A stretch of 64,000 nt of DNA from Kalaharituber pfeilii (taxonomy: Eukaryota > Ascomycota > Pezizomycetes > Pezizales > Pezizaceae): positions 1-64,000 of the forward strand of contig WHUZ01000099.1 of assembly GCA_015179045.1 (NCBI GenBank). The letters are read 5' to 3'. Positions 34,594 to 46,897 of the stretch are shown here, in pieces. The position numbers and the translations under genes were made by a program. Under the pieces are notes generated by a model. That model did not search any database. It saw nothing but the letters and a program-made list of their open reading frames with translations, and had not been told where the DNA came from. Each line of letters begins with the position of its first letter. Within the stretch, counting starts at the first letter, position 1.

Positions 34594-35482
34594 TCACTCC
34601 GCGTATTCCAGTTCCCCTTCGTAGCCCCCCTCTCCAGCGCCACCAAGGTATTCATTCCAGATAAACTGCATTGCGTCTTTATCGTTCCCGCACATGTTGC
34701 GGACGAAAGCGAGGAGGGTGTATATGTTATCTGAATCCGTTAGTATAAAATGCTAACCATACCTCAGGTCCATAAATTAATCAAGGAGTGGGGATAATGG
34801 GTCCAGGAGGACTCAATGCCGTCTGCGGCGTCCAAAAACCCCTTTATCCAAAACTACCCTCACCCGTGACTGCGTTGACAGCATCCTTTGTATCCTTGAC
34901 CAACCCCCTCCTCCTCTCCACCTCCGTCGGGTCTCCATCCCTCCAACCCGCCAGCTCCTCCTCCAACTTCGCCTTCTTCGCCTTCAGAACCCCAACCCTC
35001 TTGATCGGCTGCGCTAAATCCCCCATCTCCCCTCCTCCATTCTCCTCCCTAACCCTCGTAGCCTCCCGCTCAACCATGTCCTTCAACTGCTCCGTCACCC
35101 TCTTCAATCCCTCTCTCTCCTCACCTAGAGCTTTCAAGACTTGCATTCGTCGTTTCCTTTCGTCTCCTGCAAACGCCCAATACCAATTTCCGCTGCCAAT
35201 TTTCTCCACACGGATCAGGTTCTCGTCGACAAGCGCCTGAAGCACATCCTTGACTTGCATTGAGGATATGCCGGAGGTGGTAGGGAGGGATTTTTCAAGG
35301 TCCTTTAGCGGGTGTGCGGTGAGGCTGGTGTGAAAGAATTTGAGGATTGCGGAGAGCTTGGCAGGGGAGGGAGGGGCTTGGAAGGCTAAGAACGCAGAGG
35401 TTAGTGGGGTAATGAGGGGGAGGAGGGGAAGTGGGAGGGTCCGAGAACTGGGAGGAGGCTCTAGGTGGGGTTGGAGAACCAT
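34594..35482 (-). CDS. mnd1: Meiotic recombination protein Mnd1
   Basis: Exon 35482-34864, intron 34863-34731 (GTGAG donor, TTCAG acceptor), last exon 34730-34594; about 251 residues if translation starts at 35482. The N-terminal winged-helix region holds HPLKDLEKSLPTTSGISSMQ and DENLIRVEKIGSGNWYWAF, both typical of Mnd1. A coiled-coil region and KEEL-like heptads lead to DPTEVERRRGLV, and after the intron DNIYTLLAFVRN. Family knowledge: Mnd1 pairs with Hop2 and stimulates Dmc1/Rad51 strand invasion in meiosis. The first roughly 35 residues are proline-rich and unlike the family. A CACTAAC...TTCTTAG signal near 35390 suggests an acceptor, so the true start may be in an unidentified upstream exon. 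Confidence 0.85.
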
Positions 35483-38400
35483 TGATTCAGGGCGTGGAGA
35501 CGCTCCTTAGAAGTAGGTGTATATCCGACGACTCAACGTTGGTGATGGAAGTTGAGTGGAGCTTGCCGTGGATCAGGGGAGTGGAGAATGAGCACGATCA
35601 TGACGTATACACGTGCCCCTTGGTGAGGGCGGGCTTGGCGCTGGCTGGCTTGAGGGGACAATCACATTGTGCAGCGAGGCTTGGCCAAGCCTGTTTTGCT
35701 GCATGACTAAGCACGCAACCCTCCGTCACATGCCCTTCAATCACTCCCGTCCCATCCCCGCTTCCCAACGATTGGCACCCAGCCGTCGACAACGTGTGCG
35801 TGCTCCTTCGTGGTGTCTCATTTTACAATCCACGTGCTTCCACCATTCTTTCTCTTTCTCCCGTTTTGTTCTTCCTAACACCACATTAATATTATCGGAT
35901 CCCGGAGCTTACTGTGTCCGCTAGGACTGAGACATGGCATCAGACTATGGACGTGCCATTCCTTATCCGACCGAAATGAGATAAAAGCGGGAGCTGGACA
36001 GGCTAGACTGGTTTTAAAGCCGATCCTGCAGCTTCCGGGATCGGGTGCTGGGATCCCGATGATTGGAGCTGGCTGGAATGGGAAAGAAGCGTGGAAGACG
36101 TAGTGATGATATTCTGAGACTGGAGGGCGGGGAGAGTGGGAGAGGAGTGACGGTCATGAGAGGGAAGCAGTGACAATCTACCCTTCCTCTAGTTTTTTTT
36201 GTCGATGCCATGCTTTGAAGAGGTTGTACTAATGCTGCCGGAAATAGAAAACAGTCAGTTTAGAATGAACAAATTTGGAATTTGGATGAATACTGTACAT
36301 AACCTTGTCCCCATCTACAACGCCCAGTCGCCACTTCGACAACATGGGGATTACAGATACTGCTCCTAGAAGAAAATCGGCATTTATCTCAGGGATGTCA
36401 AGGAGAACGTACTGCATGTTGGATTCGTCTAACACCAAACTAAACAGTCTAAATAAACGAAAACGAGCTGGAATAGTGGCTAGGCATTCTTTCAAGGTAT
36501 ATTGTGCCACTTCGTTGTCGCTGCATTACGAGGGTAATCCCTTCAGGCCGAATCTAATCTACTGTGCTCCAGCTCCAATAACTCCACCATTGAAATAGCC
36601 GGATAGATCGGAAACTAGATTGATGGTAGCTCCTGAGCCGCGTGCCGCTATGATAAGTACGGTGTATAGGTTGTGCAGGTTGTTTGTCGGTTGTTGGGAG
36701 AAATCAGGGTGTGGAGATCTTCCTTTTCATACCATGGGTATTGATTGTTGAGCACTCTAGGTCAAGACCTGTCACATTCCACCTTACGAGGATCCCAAGA
36801 TTTCTTCCTTGTATCGCTGAACGCACCCAAATGATGCTGAATGATCATGCGTAGAGGTCGGTGCTACTTACACGATAAATATTTCCTATCCACCTCAAAC
36901 ATCATGTGTTTCCGCCCAATCACTCCATCAACGGAATCCAGTTGTGCAGCTCGGTCTTCTAGAATGCCTATTGCCGCGAGGCAAAGCTTGAGAATGCATA
37001 ATGTGCAGCTTGCATACTGACGGTGCGCTTAGGGCAGTGAATCATGATGGTCACTTGAAGACACTTTTATTATTCCCAATGTGTGGTGTTGCTTTGTGAG
37101 AAAGATTCATTGCTTGAATATGCGAACATTATCCGGTTGTCTGGAAGCTACAAATATCATCAAACTATGTTGTTTTGCGATAAAAATACCCAGAATGCCA
37201 GCAGCCTATTCTACAAGCAACTCCTCAACAGGAAGTCTGGTTTATTGATACTGAAAGCAGAGTCGCTTCAGTTCGTTTTGCAAATTCTTTTTCCGCGCTT
37301 TGCTGAGGCTCTTTAATGGATACGTGGATGACTGACTCTCCGCACCTGCAGCTGCCCACTGGTGCCGAGATACCCGAAGCCAATGACAGCTGAATGGCAT
37401 CAGCCCACACCCAGTGAATGCGAAAAAGCAAACCATTGAATTAGCATGCTATGTAGTCCAACTATCTATTATAAGCTAATGTTGGATGACGGCATCCCTG
37501 TGTGACCGGTTCGATGAAGGTAACGACTTTTCTCGATTATTGTAGTTGCATGGAGAACTGAGGATCGAAAGCTTAGTCGTCCGTGACTGCATTATGGGGC
37601 GATTTGTCTCCCACTGAAAGCGATTTGCCCCAATGGTTGCCCAATTCTAACTGCTTTAGGCATCTGGATGTGGGATTGATTTGTCACTCAATTTGATTAT
37701 GGGTGTTTCACTTTGGTTCCATGGCCCTTTTTTTCTTTCAGCGGAAAAAACAAGCCTTGCCCAGCAAAACCAGGCGTGTTAGGCTTGCAGATCGGTGTGT
37801 TGTTTTTGGATTGCTAAGAGATTTGATACAGCCTCTATCGCATGGCGCTAAGTGTAGATCAGGAAAGCGCGCTCATTTGGAAGCTTCCACGATTAAAGCA
37901 CTTGGCCATGGGAGCTTCCTAACAGGCTGTAAATTTGCAGTAGGAAATGCTTGTCTGTCATGCTAATGGAATACCTGCATTAGGAGACTTCGCGGCAATA
38001 GCGCCTTGCGCGCCTCGTGAAGAGTGCACGACGGGCTGCAGCAGTACCAAAAAGGCTGGATTGTTATGTTAAACCAGGCGCAACACGTATGGCTCGTCAA
38101 TATTCACCTTAGTACGGAGTCAGGTATGAACCTAAAAGTGGGCAGGCTCTTGCATACACACAATTCAATATATGCATGGCAACGGCACGCCAACACGCTA
38201 CAACATAACCAAAAAAATTTCGCAGGATTCTAACACTACCTCACGCCGCTGTGGCAAGGCTATCAAGCTTCACTGTTTGCACGAACATACCCCTTTCTGC
38301 AAGAGTCAAGAAGCAAAAAACCGGTAACAAGACGGAGGAATAAAAGATTACATTTTGCCTGATATACTTCTTCCGGGGGTTGTGCAGCTTGCAAGCAGGG

Positions 38401-40926
38401 CTCTGGGGTTACATACAAAGAACACACTAACGCCTCATCAAGTGGTGGGCTTCCTAGTATTCCTCCTCCATTTTGCGACTTAGTTCCAAATCACGCAAAC
38501 AGCACCCGGGGAAGCGAAGAAACTTTTGCGGGGCACGATGTTGTATGGGAACCATGCTTGGTTCTGCTCTTGGACGTTCGTTCCCCGCGTTGCCCCAGGC
38601 CCGCCAAGCTGAAGTGGCTTCTCACTCAGTTGATGAAATGTGGCAGTCATCCGTGATCGACGTTTGCCATGTTGATTGACGTCGTCACAACTGGTGCAAC
38701 GACTAAGCAACCCCAACCATGCCAATCATGCCAGCTGCAACCATCGATGCAGGACATGGTTAAGGAGAAAAACAAGCATCCACAAGCCTTCTTGGCTGAG
38801 CGCCGCGCTGTGCCCATGGCACGGGGTGCAAGAACAGGCATCGGTGGCCAGTGCAACATGACTAGGGCAGCGCCCGGCGCCCTGAGATAGGCCAAGCGGT
38901 CGCATGCGGCCGCACCACCCTCCCCCGAGAACAGAAAGAGTTGAGGCAGACGCACACCATCCAGGCCCTTCACACATTTTCATTGTCCAAGGACAAAGCG
39001 AGTAGAATGAACGAATTCACCTCCCATGACCCATTCCCTGAAGTACAAGCGCGCGCGATGGATTCACGTCCGGCGGGCACGAATGGACGGGGCTAAAGTG
39101 AGGAGCACAGCAACGCGCTGCAGCCATGAGATGAATGTCGCAGCCCCTTCGAAATATTCATCCCACCCCCTAGTCTGATAGTCTGCCCCCTCCCAAAGAT
39201 CCCGGTCGCCCCGTCCCCCGTCCCCCCGACCACACAAGCAAAAGGCAGGCCGTTCCCACTTTTTCTTGCCCTGCGCTCTCATCCAAGACCCAACCCAGGC
39301 GACATCTTCTTTTTCGAACAACCCAAGCTTTTCTGAACTCTTGGAAGTCAAGAAGGGGCACCCCCATATCTCCAGCGTCCCGCTCAGTGCCCCTAGATAT
39401 CTTGGCCGGGCATCGATCTTGTACCACTGCGTTTTGAGACGTTGGTGCAGCCCAGCCAAAGCTTCGGTTGCTTCTGCCGGGCGGTCTTAAGCTTACCTCC
39501 GGCTCCTTACAGTAACATCGCGATAAGTGTATGCGGCATCCCCCACAGTTTCTGTTCCAAGACCTCGAAGCTTTTCCCAAGACTTTCTTCCCCGCCCACC
39601 CCAGCAGCACTTGCATCCGCTGTTCTTGGCTTGCTCGACGCAACGCATCACAGCTGCACAGGACGGCAGCTGGCGCGGGGACGCACGCAGCAAATAAATA
39701 AATAAATGAATAAATATTACGGAGCAATTAATTGTGGGTTCAGAGTAACAGGCGTCACCACCACGAAGTTTTGCAGAGCCGATCGTTGACCTCCGCTGGG
39801 GTACCAGAGAACCCACTCCGAAATCCCAAGAAGACACCGCTCCGTCCAGCTCCATTTTCAACCTAATCGCTAAGAACAGGTGAGCGCCGATATTCGACAT
39901 TCGAGTCCACTCTTTTTTGTTGCGAAAGTGTAAGCAAGCAACTATTCCCAGCTTCTCTCAGTGCCTTTTCATTTCCCACCCTCTCCGCCACCATCCCCCT
40001 GCTCTCATCCGAAAACAAGCATTTTTTATTTCTCTTGACCTGGGAGGCCAAGATAAACAAGCACCCCTCCACACTCCTTTTGTTGACGGGCACCTTGGTA
40101 CTATCGCTCTACTTCTAGTAATATCGATACAGTTCGATACAGTTTATAAATTATAATTATTTTCCTGCGGAAGACAGCTAAATTTGTTATCAGCAGGAAT
40201 TTTGCCAGCCAGTGAAGCTCTCGCTACATGCATCACTGAATGAATTTGCTCGGCTCCAGTTTGAGAACTAACCGAAATTGAACACAAGTGTGCAGGCCAA
40301 CATAGCAACACAGCCACTATTCTTACGAAGTATCGTTGCAGTCCCTTTTTATTACGTATCGCGACAGGAATCGGTTCCGGGGGGAGAGCGGGATTGCGAA
40401 AAGGCTTATTTTTTGATTAATTATCGAGTGGTGAATTTTAGAAGAGAACTGGGGAATTGTCGTATCGTCCCGCCGTCGAGAATTGCATCTGGAAGCGTTA
40501 AGCAAGCTTTCCGAACAGCCGTTATTTCTTGCCCACTCGAGCTACTCTGTTACTATTGTTCCTTGGAAATCTGGGCGGGCTTCCCCAACCCAGAACGCAG
40601 CCCTTGCGCCGAGAACTGCTGTGCCTTTTTACCTTGGTGGCCTTCTTGGTATTGAAATCTTGGTTCGTCGCAAAAGGGTGCGTTATTGCGGTCGCATCCG
40701 AATTCCTTCCATCTTTTCCCGCCCTTTCCCCCTTACCCCCTGACCCATTCCTAATATCTTCTCTGGTGGATAATAGAAATTTTTCTAAATGTCACTTTCG
40801 CTGACCTTTTGCCATTCGCGCTGGCTCGACAGCATCGCTAGCAAGAGATCAGACAGCGAAACGTTGTCTGGTTCTCTGGTTCTCTTAACGTGTATCTCTT
40901 CCGCTCCTTGAATAGTTTTGGCGCAA
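35483..40926. other. Long gene-poor region between mnd1 and palF
   Basis: 5.4 kb without a gene I can support. It contains a 93-codon frame at 36229-36510 (-) that has no ATG and no recognised domain, an AAAT-type microsatellite (39702-39720) and pyrimidine-rich stretches nearer palF. The last part is probably the palF promoter and leader; TCTTAAC...TTGAATAG just before the start resembles an intron 3' end in the leader. One GCCAAG (40047-40052) matches the PacC core site. Confidence 0.4.
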
Positions 40927-43546
40927 ATGCCATCGACACATGAGGCTCCAACAGCTTCGCCCTTACTTCAGGCGCAGGCGTCATTAACAGCTACAACAAC
41001 TTGGGCGCATTCGAAGCCCAGCAAACTTACGAAATTACGGTCCGCTTCTTCGTTCCTTGCCAAGCTATCCTCACCCTTAACAGCATTGAACAAGCTTCGC
41101 CCACCGCGCGGCGCTCGGAAACAGGTCTCCGAATTCTACATACGACTGAACGAACCGCATAGGGAGTATTCGCCCAGTGATTTAGTGCGAGGGAGCGTTA
41201 TCTTGACGACGGAGAAGGATATACGGGTTACACATCTTGTGGTGAACTTGGTTGGTCGGGTCGACCTCTACGGCGTGGCGACATATAATGTTGGCAAGAA
41301 GAAGACTGTGAATTACGCTGGGCCTGTGGAATTTGAGGGCGGTGTGATTCTGTGCCGAGACCAGCAGGTATTGTGTGGTGAGGGAAGGCTAGAAGCGGGC
41401 GTGTACGAGTTTGGGTTCGTGATGGAGTTGACGGGTAAAAGGTTACCGAGCAGCCTGAATGTAAGTTTGCATCCCGCATGTTTATAAATCCAAGTTTCCT
41501 TGATTTTATTGATTTCCTTGATTTTCTTGGATGTGCACCTTCTGTGCTACAGGTTCTAACCGGAATGGTTAATCGGTGATGTAGTTTGAAAAAGGTTCGA
41601 TATCGTACAACATCTCGGCGACGCTGACTCGGCCAACGACGATCTCACCAACGCGCATGTGTGAGCACAAGCTCAATCTTGTGGAGCTAATCGATATAGC
41701 TTCATACGCTCCACCAAAACCCCGAATAATCCTGCTTGAATCCGGGACAAAGCGGGGGCGAATTAAGAGCTCCCATGGGTCTTGCGATGAGAAAGCAAAT
41801 GCCAAAGCTATGGCGGCAGCGGCGGTAGGAAGAAAAGGGAGTTCATCCGGACCAACGACACCAAATTCATCGGCGCCGCATATTGCGATAGATACTGCGA
41901 ACGTCAAGACCGCGGCGACGAAATTTAAAAATGCAGAAGTGACGGCGACGATTGAGTTGTTGAAAGCAGGTTGCCTGAGAGGGGAATCGATACCGCTGAA
42001 GATACAGATAAATCATGTGAAGCCGATAAAGTCTCTACATGGGGTGATCGTAACGCTTGTACGGCAGGGCAGGTTTGATACTTTTCCAATCTCCGCAGGG
42101 AGGTTGAATACAAAGTCATCCTCATCCTCGTTAAAGAAAGGATTGTCGCTAGGCTCAGGTGGCTCGACAACGACATTCAGAAAGGACTTGTCGCAGGTTA
42201 TTTTGCCGCTGATAGTGGACCCGACGACGCTCATGACCGTCGTCAGAGCCAGTGTGAGGGTGCCTGAGGATGCGTTCCCTACGATAAATAATGTTCCGGG
42301 TGGGATTGTGAGCTTCAGATATTTCGTGGAGGTGTTGGTAGATCTAGGAGGAAAGTTGGCGGGAAAAGAGGAATTCTTGAGTGGGGTTGGGATGGTAAAT
42401 ATACCCGGTGCGGCGAACGGAGAATTTGCGGGAGTGGAAGGTGGGAAGTTGGGGCTTGGTGGCGAGGGGGGCTTGGGAATGATGGCGGTGTACGGGGCGA
42501 AGGTGGTTGAAACGGAAAAAATACGGAGAGAAGTGAAGAATGTGGTTTCGTGCAGGTTCGAGGTGATTGTGGGGACGACGGATAGTGCACGTGGGAAGGG
42601 GAGGAGGAGCAGGACATGTATGAGTAGGGGAGGAAGGGAGTTTGAAGAAAGTGGCGACTCGGGAGATGGTTGTGAGGATGGTATGGGGTCGGGAAGGGAA
42701 GTGGGTCAGGAGAGAACGAGCCATCCGGGATACGACCATTCCCCAACAAGGAATATGTTACGTATGATTGTGGTACCTGGTGCCTTAAACGTGACGGGGC
42801 ATCAGCAAGCTCCACCATCACCACCAGCGCATGTGTTTCCGATTTCGCTGCCGCCGATACCAGGGTCGCTTGAGAAAGGTGGAATGCAGATGGGCGTACC
42901 GTTACCCCCGCCGCCCCCTCTACCGCTAATGGAGGCAGACGAGAAGACGCGGTTAAGAATAGCAGAACAGGCGCTACTACCAAGTGAGCCGCCCGGATTT
43001 GAAGATGGGGGAGCGGGACTGCCGGGACAGGGATCGTCGCTGATGGAAGAGCCGAGCATGGCGGGGTTGCCACCTGCGCCGATGTATGGAGCGTATGAAG
43101 GATCGGTGTCAGCACCAATGTTAGATCAGGTACCAATGACGAGTGAATACACAGTTCCGCCATCGGCACCGCTACTGGAGGAGATGGAGGGAGCCGCACT
43201 CGGTATAGGCATGGGGGGTGTGGGTGAAGGTTCGTCCAATGCAAGGTATCATTATCACCATCAGGGATATTATCATTATCAGCCACAATACAGCCCACCT
43301 TCACACACACAGACCGAATCGCAACAGGTGCAAGGGGAAGATAAACTGGAACTGGAACGGAGACGTTTACTGGCAGAAGCGAGCGCCCCACCATTGCCGT
43401 CCATGGCGCCTGGAATAGAGGTTGGAGATGGGCCGGGGCTGGGGATGGGGATGGTCAGTGCAGCACCGTCGGCACCAGTTTTGAATGAAGCGGCGGAGGT
43501 CGAAGCGGTGAAAGGGGTGGAGGGGTTGCCGAGATATGAGCGGTGA
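40927..43546 (+). CDS. palF: pH-response arrestin PalF/Rim8
   Basis: Exon 1 40927-41460, intron 41461-41584 (GTAAGT...GATGTAG), exon 2 41585-43546; 831 residues. The arrestin N domain runs from about residue 60 (VSEFYIRLNEPHREYSPSD, LVRGSVILTTEKDIRVTHLV) and crosses the intron to YNISATLTRPTTISPTRMCE. The arrestin C domain includes ATIELLKAGCLRGESIPLKI, a GVIVTLVRQGRFD strand and VRVPEDAFPTINNVPGGIVS. The last 300 residues are Pro/Gly-rich with a conserved-looking EKTRLRIAEQALLPSEPPGF and two PSAP motifs (704-707, 806-809). Family knowledge: PalF binds the pH sensor PalH at the plasma membrane, is ubiquitinated in alkaline medium and recruits ESCRT, which leads to PacC processing. The start was chosen as the first ATG in frame. 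Confidence 0.92.
41461..41584 (+). other. palF: Intron of palF
   Basis: GTAAGT donor directly after LPSSLN and TAG acceptor before FEKGSISYNI. Splicing here restores the continuous arrestin fold. Confidence 0.85.
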
Positions 43547-46330
43547 TGGTATGTCGGGTTTGGGTTCCCAAGCACATACGACAATAGTCCTTACCAACGG
43601 AAATTATAGCACAATACGTTGTACCGACCTGCGCAGTGGGCATTGGCGAGCGGCGATTTTGGGACCTTGTTGGGGCGGAAAGCATTGAGTAGATGGGAGG
43701 TGAGGGGGGGGTTACGGCGTTGGATTTTGCTTTTGTCTCTCTATGTTTGTGGTGTTCTCATCATTTTCATTTATTTCCTTGCTTATTTATTCCCTCTACT
43801 CTTGCGATTTTGCGATTCTAGGTTTTTTTTTTTTTCTGGTGCGGCCATCCGGATGCATTCTCAACTCTTGACTACCAATGTTTTTCTTTCTTTCTCTAAT
43901 TCCCCGTTTGTCGTTTCAAATTACGTTTTTCTTGGCTACTTTACCTTTTTCCTGGGTTGAATGTTTGGGATATCTCCTTTTTTCTTTTCTCTTTTTGGAA
44001 AAAAAATTACCATTTTTAGGCTTTTCCTTCCTTTTGTTTTTGAATTTATAGTTTTCTTTTTCCTCTTTTTTTCTTTTTTTCTTTTTACCCCTCTTAAATT
44101 ACTATTATATCATGGGTTGCATTGGTTGAATAGGAAATGAATTACGTAGTTGTAGTTGCCTAGTTTTTATTTTTGAGGGAAGGGGATGGCTGGGAGTTAC
44201 AGAAAGATATGAGAGGAGAGGAGAGGAGAGGAGGAGGGTATTTTTGTGTATATTGACATATTGGAATGCTGACCAGTATATAGCATGAGAATTGAAATGG
44301 ATTAAAGAAGGATAACGATGTGCGTTTGATGCGGGGCGGTCTTGTCTGGTTATTGAATGGAGTTGGAGCAGGCACTTGAATTTCACTCAACCGCTGCTTG
44401 TCTTGTGCGCACTTCAATTTCGTACATATCGGGATTCCTGTGCAACGGCCGGATAGAGTGTCACGAGATTGAGAGTTCTGCGTTTGATGAGGAGGCTGTA
44501 GATATACATAGAAGAGTAGCGGCAGGGGGGGGGGTGAAGAGCTGTACAGTAAAATGATCCCGGAGAAAGCGGGGATTTAGTGAGCAGGGGGGAATGTATA
44601 TATGCGGGTGCGGGGTGTGTCCGATTGGTTGGTTAGTTATAAGGTTTGGGTATTATATATAGATATATGCTTAATCGAGAAGTTGAATTGTGAGGTAATT
44701 GGTAGTCTAAATATAATGCAGCTGGGGGGATACGATCGAGTTGTATAGAGGGTAATGGTAATGGGGATGTAGATGAGGGATTAATGGGGTTTTAAAAATA
44801 ATTGGAGGTACAGTATGATGTGGGATAATGGAAAAATGTGATATAGGGGTATTGTCGGTATGGTATAATTGGAGAGGCAGCGATGGCAGCAAGGTTATGG
44901 GAGGTTTGTAGGATTTGATTGTGGGATTCGGTGATGAGGGGAGTGGGAAGTGGGGGGAGAGGGGGGGATAGTGTGGATAGATTGGAAAGAGAATAAGAGG
45001 CTTGAATATAGTTCCAGACTTCTATTGGAGGCTTGAGAAAGCTATGCTGTGACTAGGATATGTAAACCACTTTGTCGTACTTCATCGGTAGATCTCGCCG
45101 ACCCGACTTTGACAATTTGCGGCGAGCTTTTCTGAGCGGGAAAAAAAAAAGCTATTACCGATGGTGCAGTGGTATGATAGTGTTGGATGATCGCGCAATA
45201 CCTGGGTGACTCCCCGTGGGCCCAGACTACCAGACCCAGAGCTTATCAATGCTTGAAAAGTTTCGAACCCTCTTACCAAACTTCTTGGATTTAGCAGACC
45301 CCCCCCCCCCCCCCCCCTTTGCTGGATTCCAAACTTCCAGAAAAATCGTTCCCAGACCAATAATATACTAGAAAAAAAGGGGGTTACCTAGGTATCGTAA
45401 TGTAGCATGGATGAAAACAGTGTTGGTAATACTAAAAATTTCTGTATGTGGCAGGATATTTTCGTCAACTTGGGCATAAAGCTTTCCTTCGGTTGTTTGT
45501 TTGCACGTATTAGTTGAGGAAGAATAACAAAAGCAGGCCAGAGAGAGCTCTATTGTGATTTTGGTACAAAGTGCAGGTCAGAGGGTTGTAAAATGTAGCA
45601 TTCAGATTTGTTTGCTGTTTCGGGGTAGATTTTTGGGGTCGCGAAGTGAGTATGATAGGTGAAGCAGGGAGTTGTTTGTTGACAATTCTGGGAATCTGGG
45701 CACTTTCGGTCATACTATAACCCATCCAACTTGGTATTTCAATCTCAAAAACACGTGCATATAACAAAAAGCCAAGCCGGGCAGATCTAGATCGCATATG
45801 CACCACATGCTTCACGCCACCATCCCTGCCCTTTGCATGGTATGGCCAGTGTTCGAGGGGTTGGCAAACTTTCCTCTGGATATGCGAATTTTGGTCCTAC
45901 ATTATGATTTCATAGATTTCTTCGGCCACTTGGGACTATGGCCAGTGGACATGGATACCTTGTGCTAGTACTGTAGCTTGGGACTGGTGCTGTGGCGGCA
46001 TGTGCAAGCATGTTATCGGAAGTAGGCTGATTGCCGAAACAGGGAGGGGGGGGTAGGTCATATATGTATGAGAGGGGGGGGACGACCGAGAGATTCTGAG
46101 AAAGCACAACCTACACTAAACAATACAAAAATTCTTGTTGACGAAGAGAATCCTTCCACAGTGCCTAGCTTGGCACTGCATAATTCCAGAGACTTCCGAA
46201 TGAAGCACCCCGAGGGATTGCTTTATTAGGCGAAGGCGTAGCTAACTGACTACCAACGTTTTACACCACAACACCGCGCAGAATACGTTATACTTTCTTA
46301 CTTTGTGACTACCTGTGCAATACCGTATTA
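43547..46330. other. Intergenic region between palF and the IRG array
   Basis: T-rich and low-complexity sequence after palF, a GAGGAGA microsatellite (about 44213-44235), a C-homopolymer (about 45300-45317), and no gene I recognise. A stretch at about 45155-45235 looks vaguely tRNA-like but fails (see rejected). Confidence 0.45.
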
Positions 46331-46587
46331 TTTTTTTTTTGAATTTTATTACCTTCGCGCTACAGTAGATGTTGAAATCTACTGTAGGTTTCCTTTTGGA
46401 GGTCACCTGTAAGTTTGTTTGGAGGCAAATAAGGGGCATGACAACTACGCCGCACACAAGCATATGAAGATCACGGCAATAGGCAGGGATTTGAGAGTGA
46501 CGGTGGGCCTGACGGTGTGCCTGATGGGGGGCCTGACGGGCCAAGCTGGTAGAAATGATGCCCAGTATTCAAGGTCACCGGCCCCGC

Positions 46588-46594
46588 TATAAAA
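46588..46594 (+). promoter_or_regulatory. TATA box of IRG-like gene 1
   Basis: TATAAAA in CCCCGCTATAAAATCCC, 310 bases upstream of the ATG. Same position and context in the other two units. Confidence 0.6.
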
Positions 46595-46897
46595 TCCCAT
46601 CTGGATTATATTATCACACTCGCAACTGTGCTATCAGGATAATCTCCGGAAGTAGGCCGACACCCCCAAACCCGCGATACAGGCAATATTTCCCTGGCCA
46701 AAAATTCGAAAGTGTCATCGGTAGGTAGCTGTTTCATTCAACTTGAAAGGATGCAAGATAGCGTTACTTTGTTCACGTAGCTGATCTGGGAGACTGGTAC
46801 TGATCTGATATTGATCTAGAGCACTGAGCACACGTGCACGATTTCGGCTTCTAAAAGCGTTCGCAACAAATACGCAGGCAACAGCCTTCACGTACAG

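Noticed and set aside
36229..36510. 93-codon frame on the - strand
   Set aside because: It begins with GTG and not ATG, has no recognised domain and has no splice-linked neighbour. It could be an isolated exon, but I cannot support it.
39170..39727. 185-codon frame on the - strand in the palF upstream region
   Set aside because: No domain, Cys/Gly/Arg-rich low-order composition, and it lies in the likely promoter/leader region of palF.
40047..40052. GCCAAG as a PacC site controlling palF
   Set aside because: One six-base match in several kb is expected by chance; without clustering or conservation it is not evidence of regulation.
42315..43394. 359-codon open frame antisense to palF
   Set aside because: It lies fully opposite a well-supported exon, is low-complexity (Pro/Ser/His-rich) and shows no domain; it is a compositional by-product.
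45155..45235. tRNA-like stretch (GATGGTGCAGTGGTATGATA ... CTGGGTGACTCCCC)
   Set aside because: It resembles an A box, but the B box lacks GGTTCGANTCC, and no acceptor stem or clean anticodon arm can be paired. At best a chance match or a relic.
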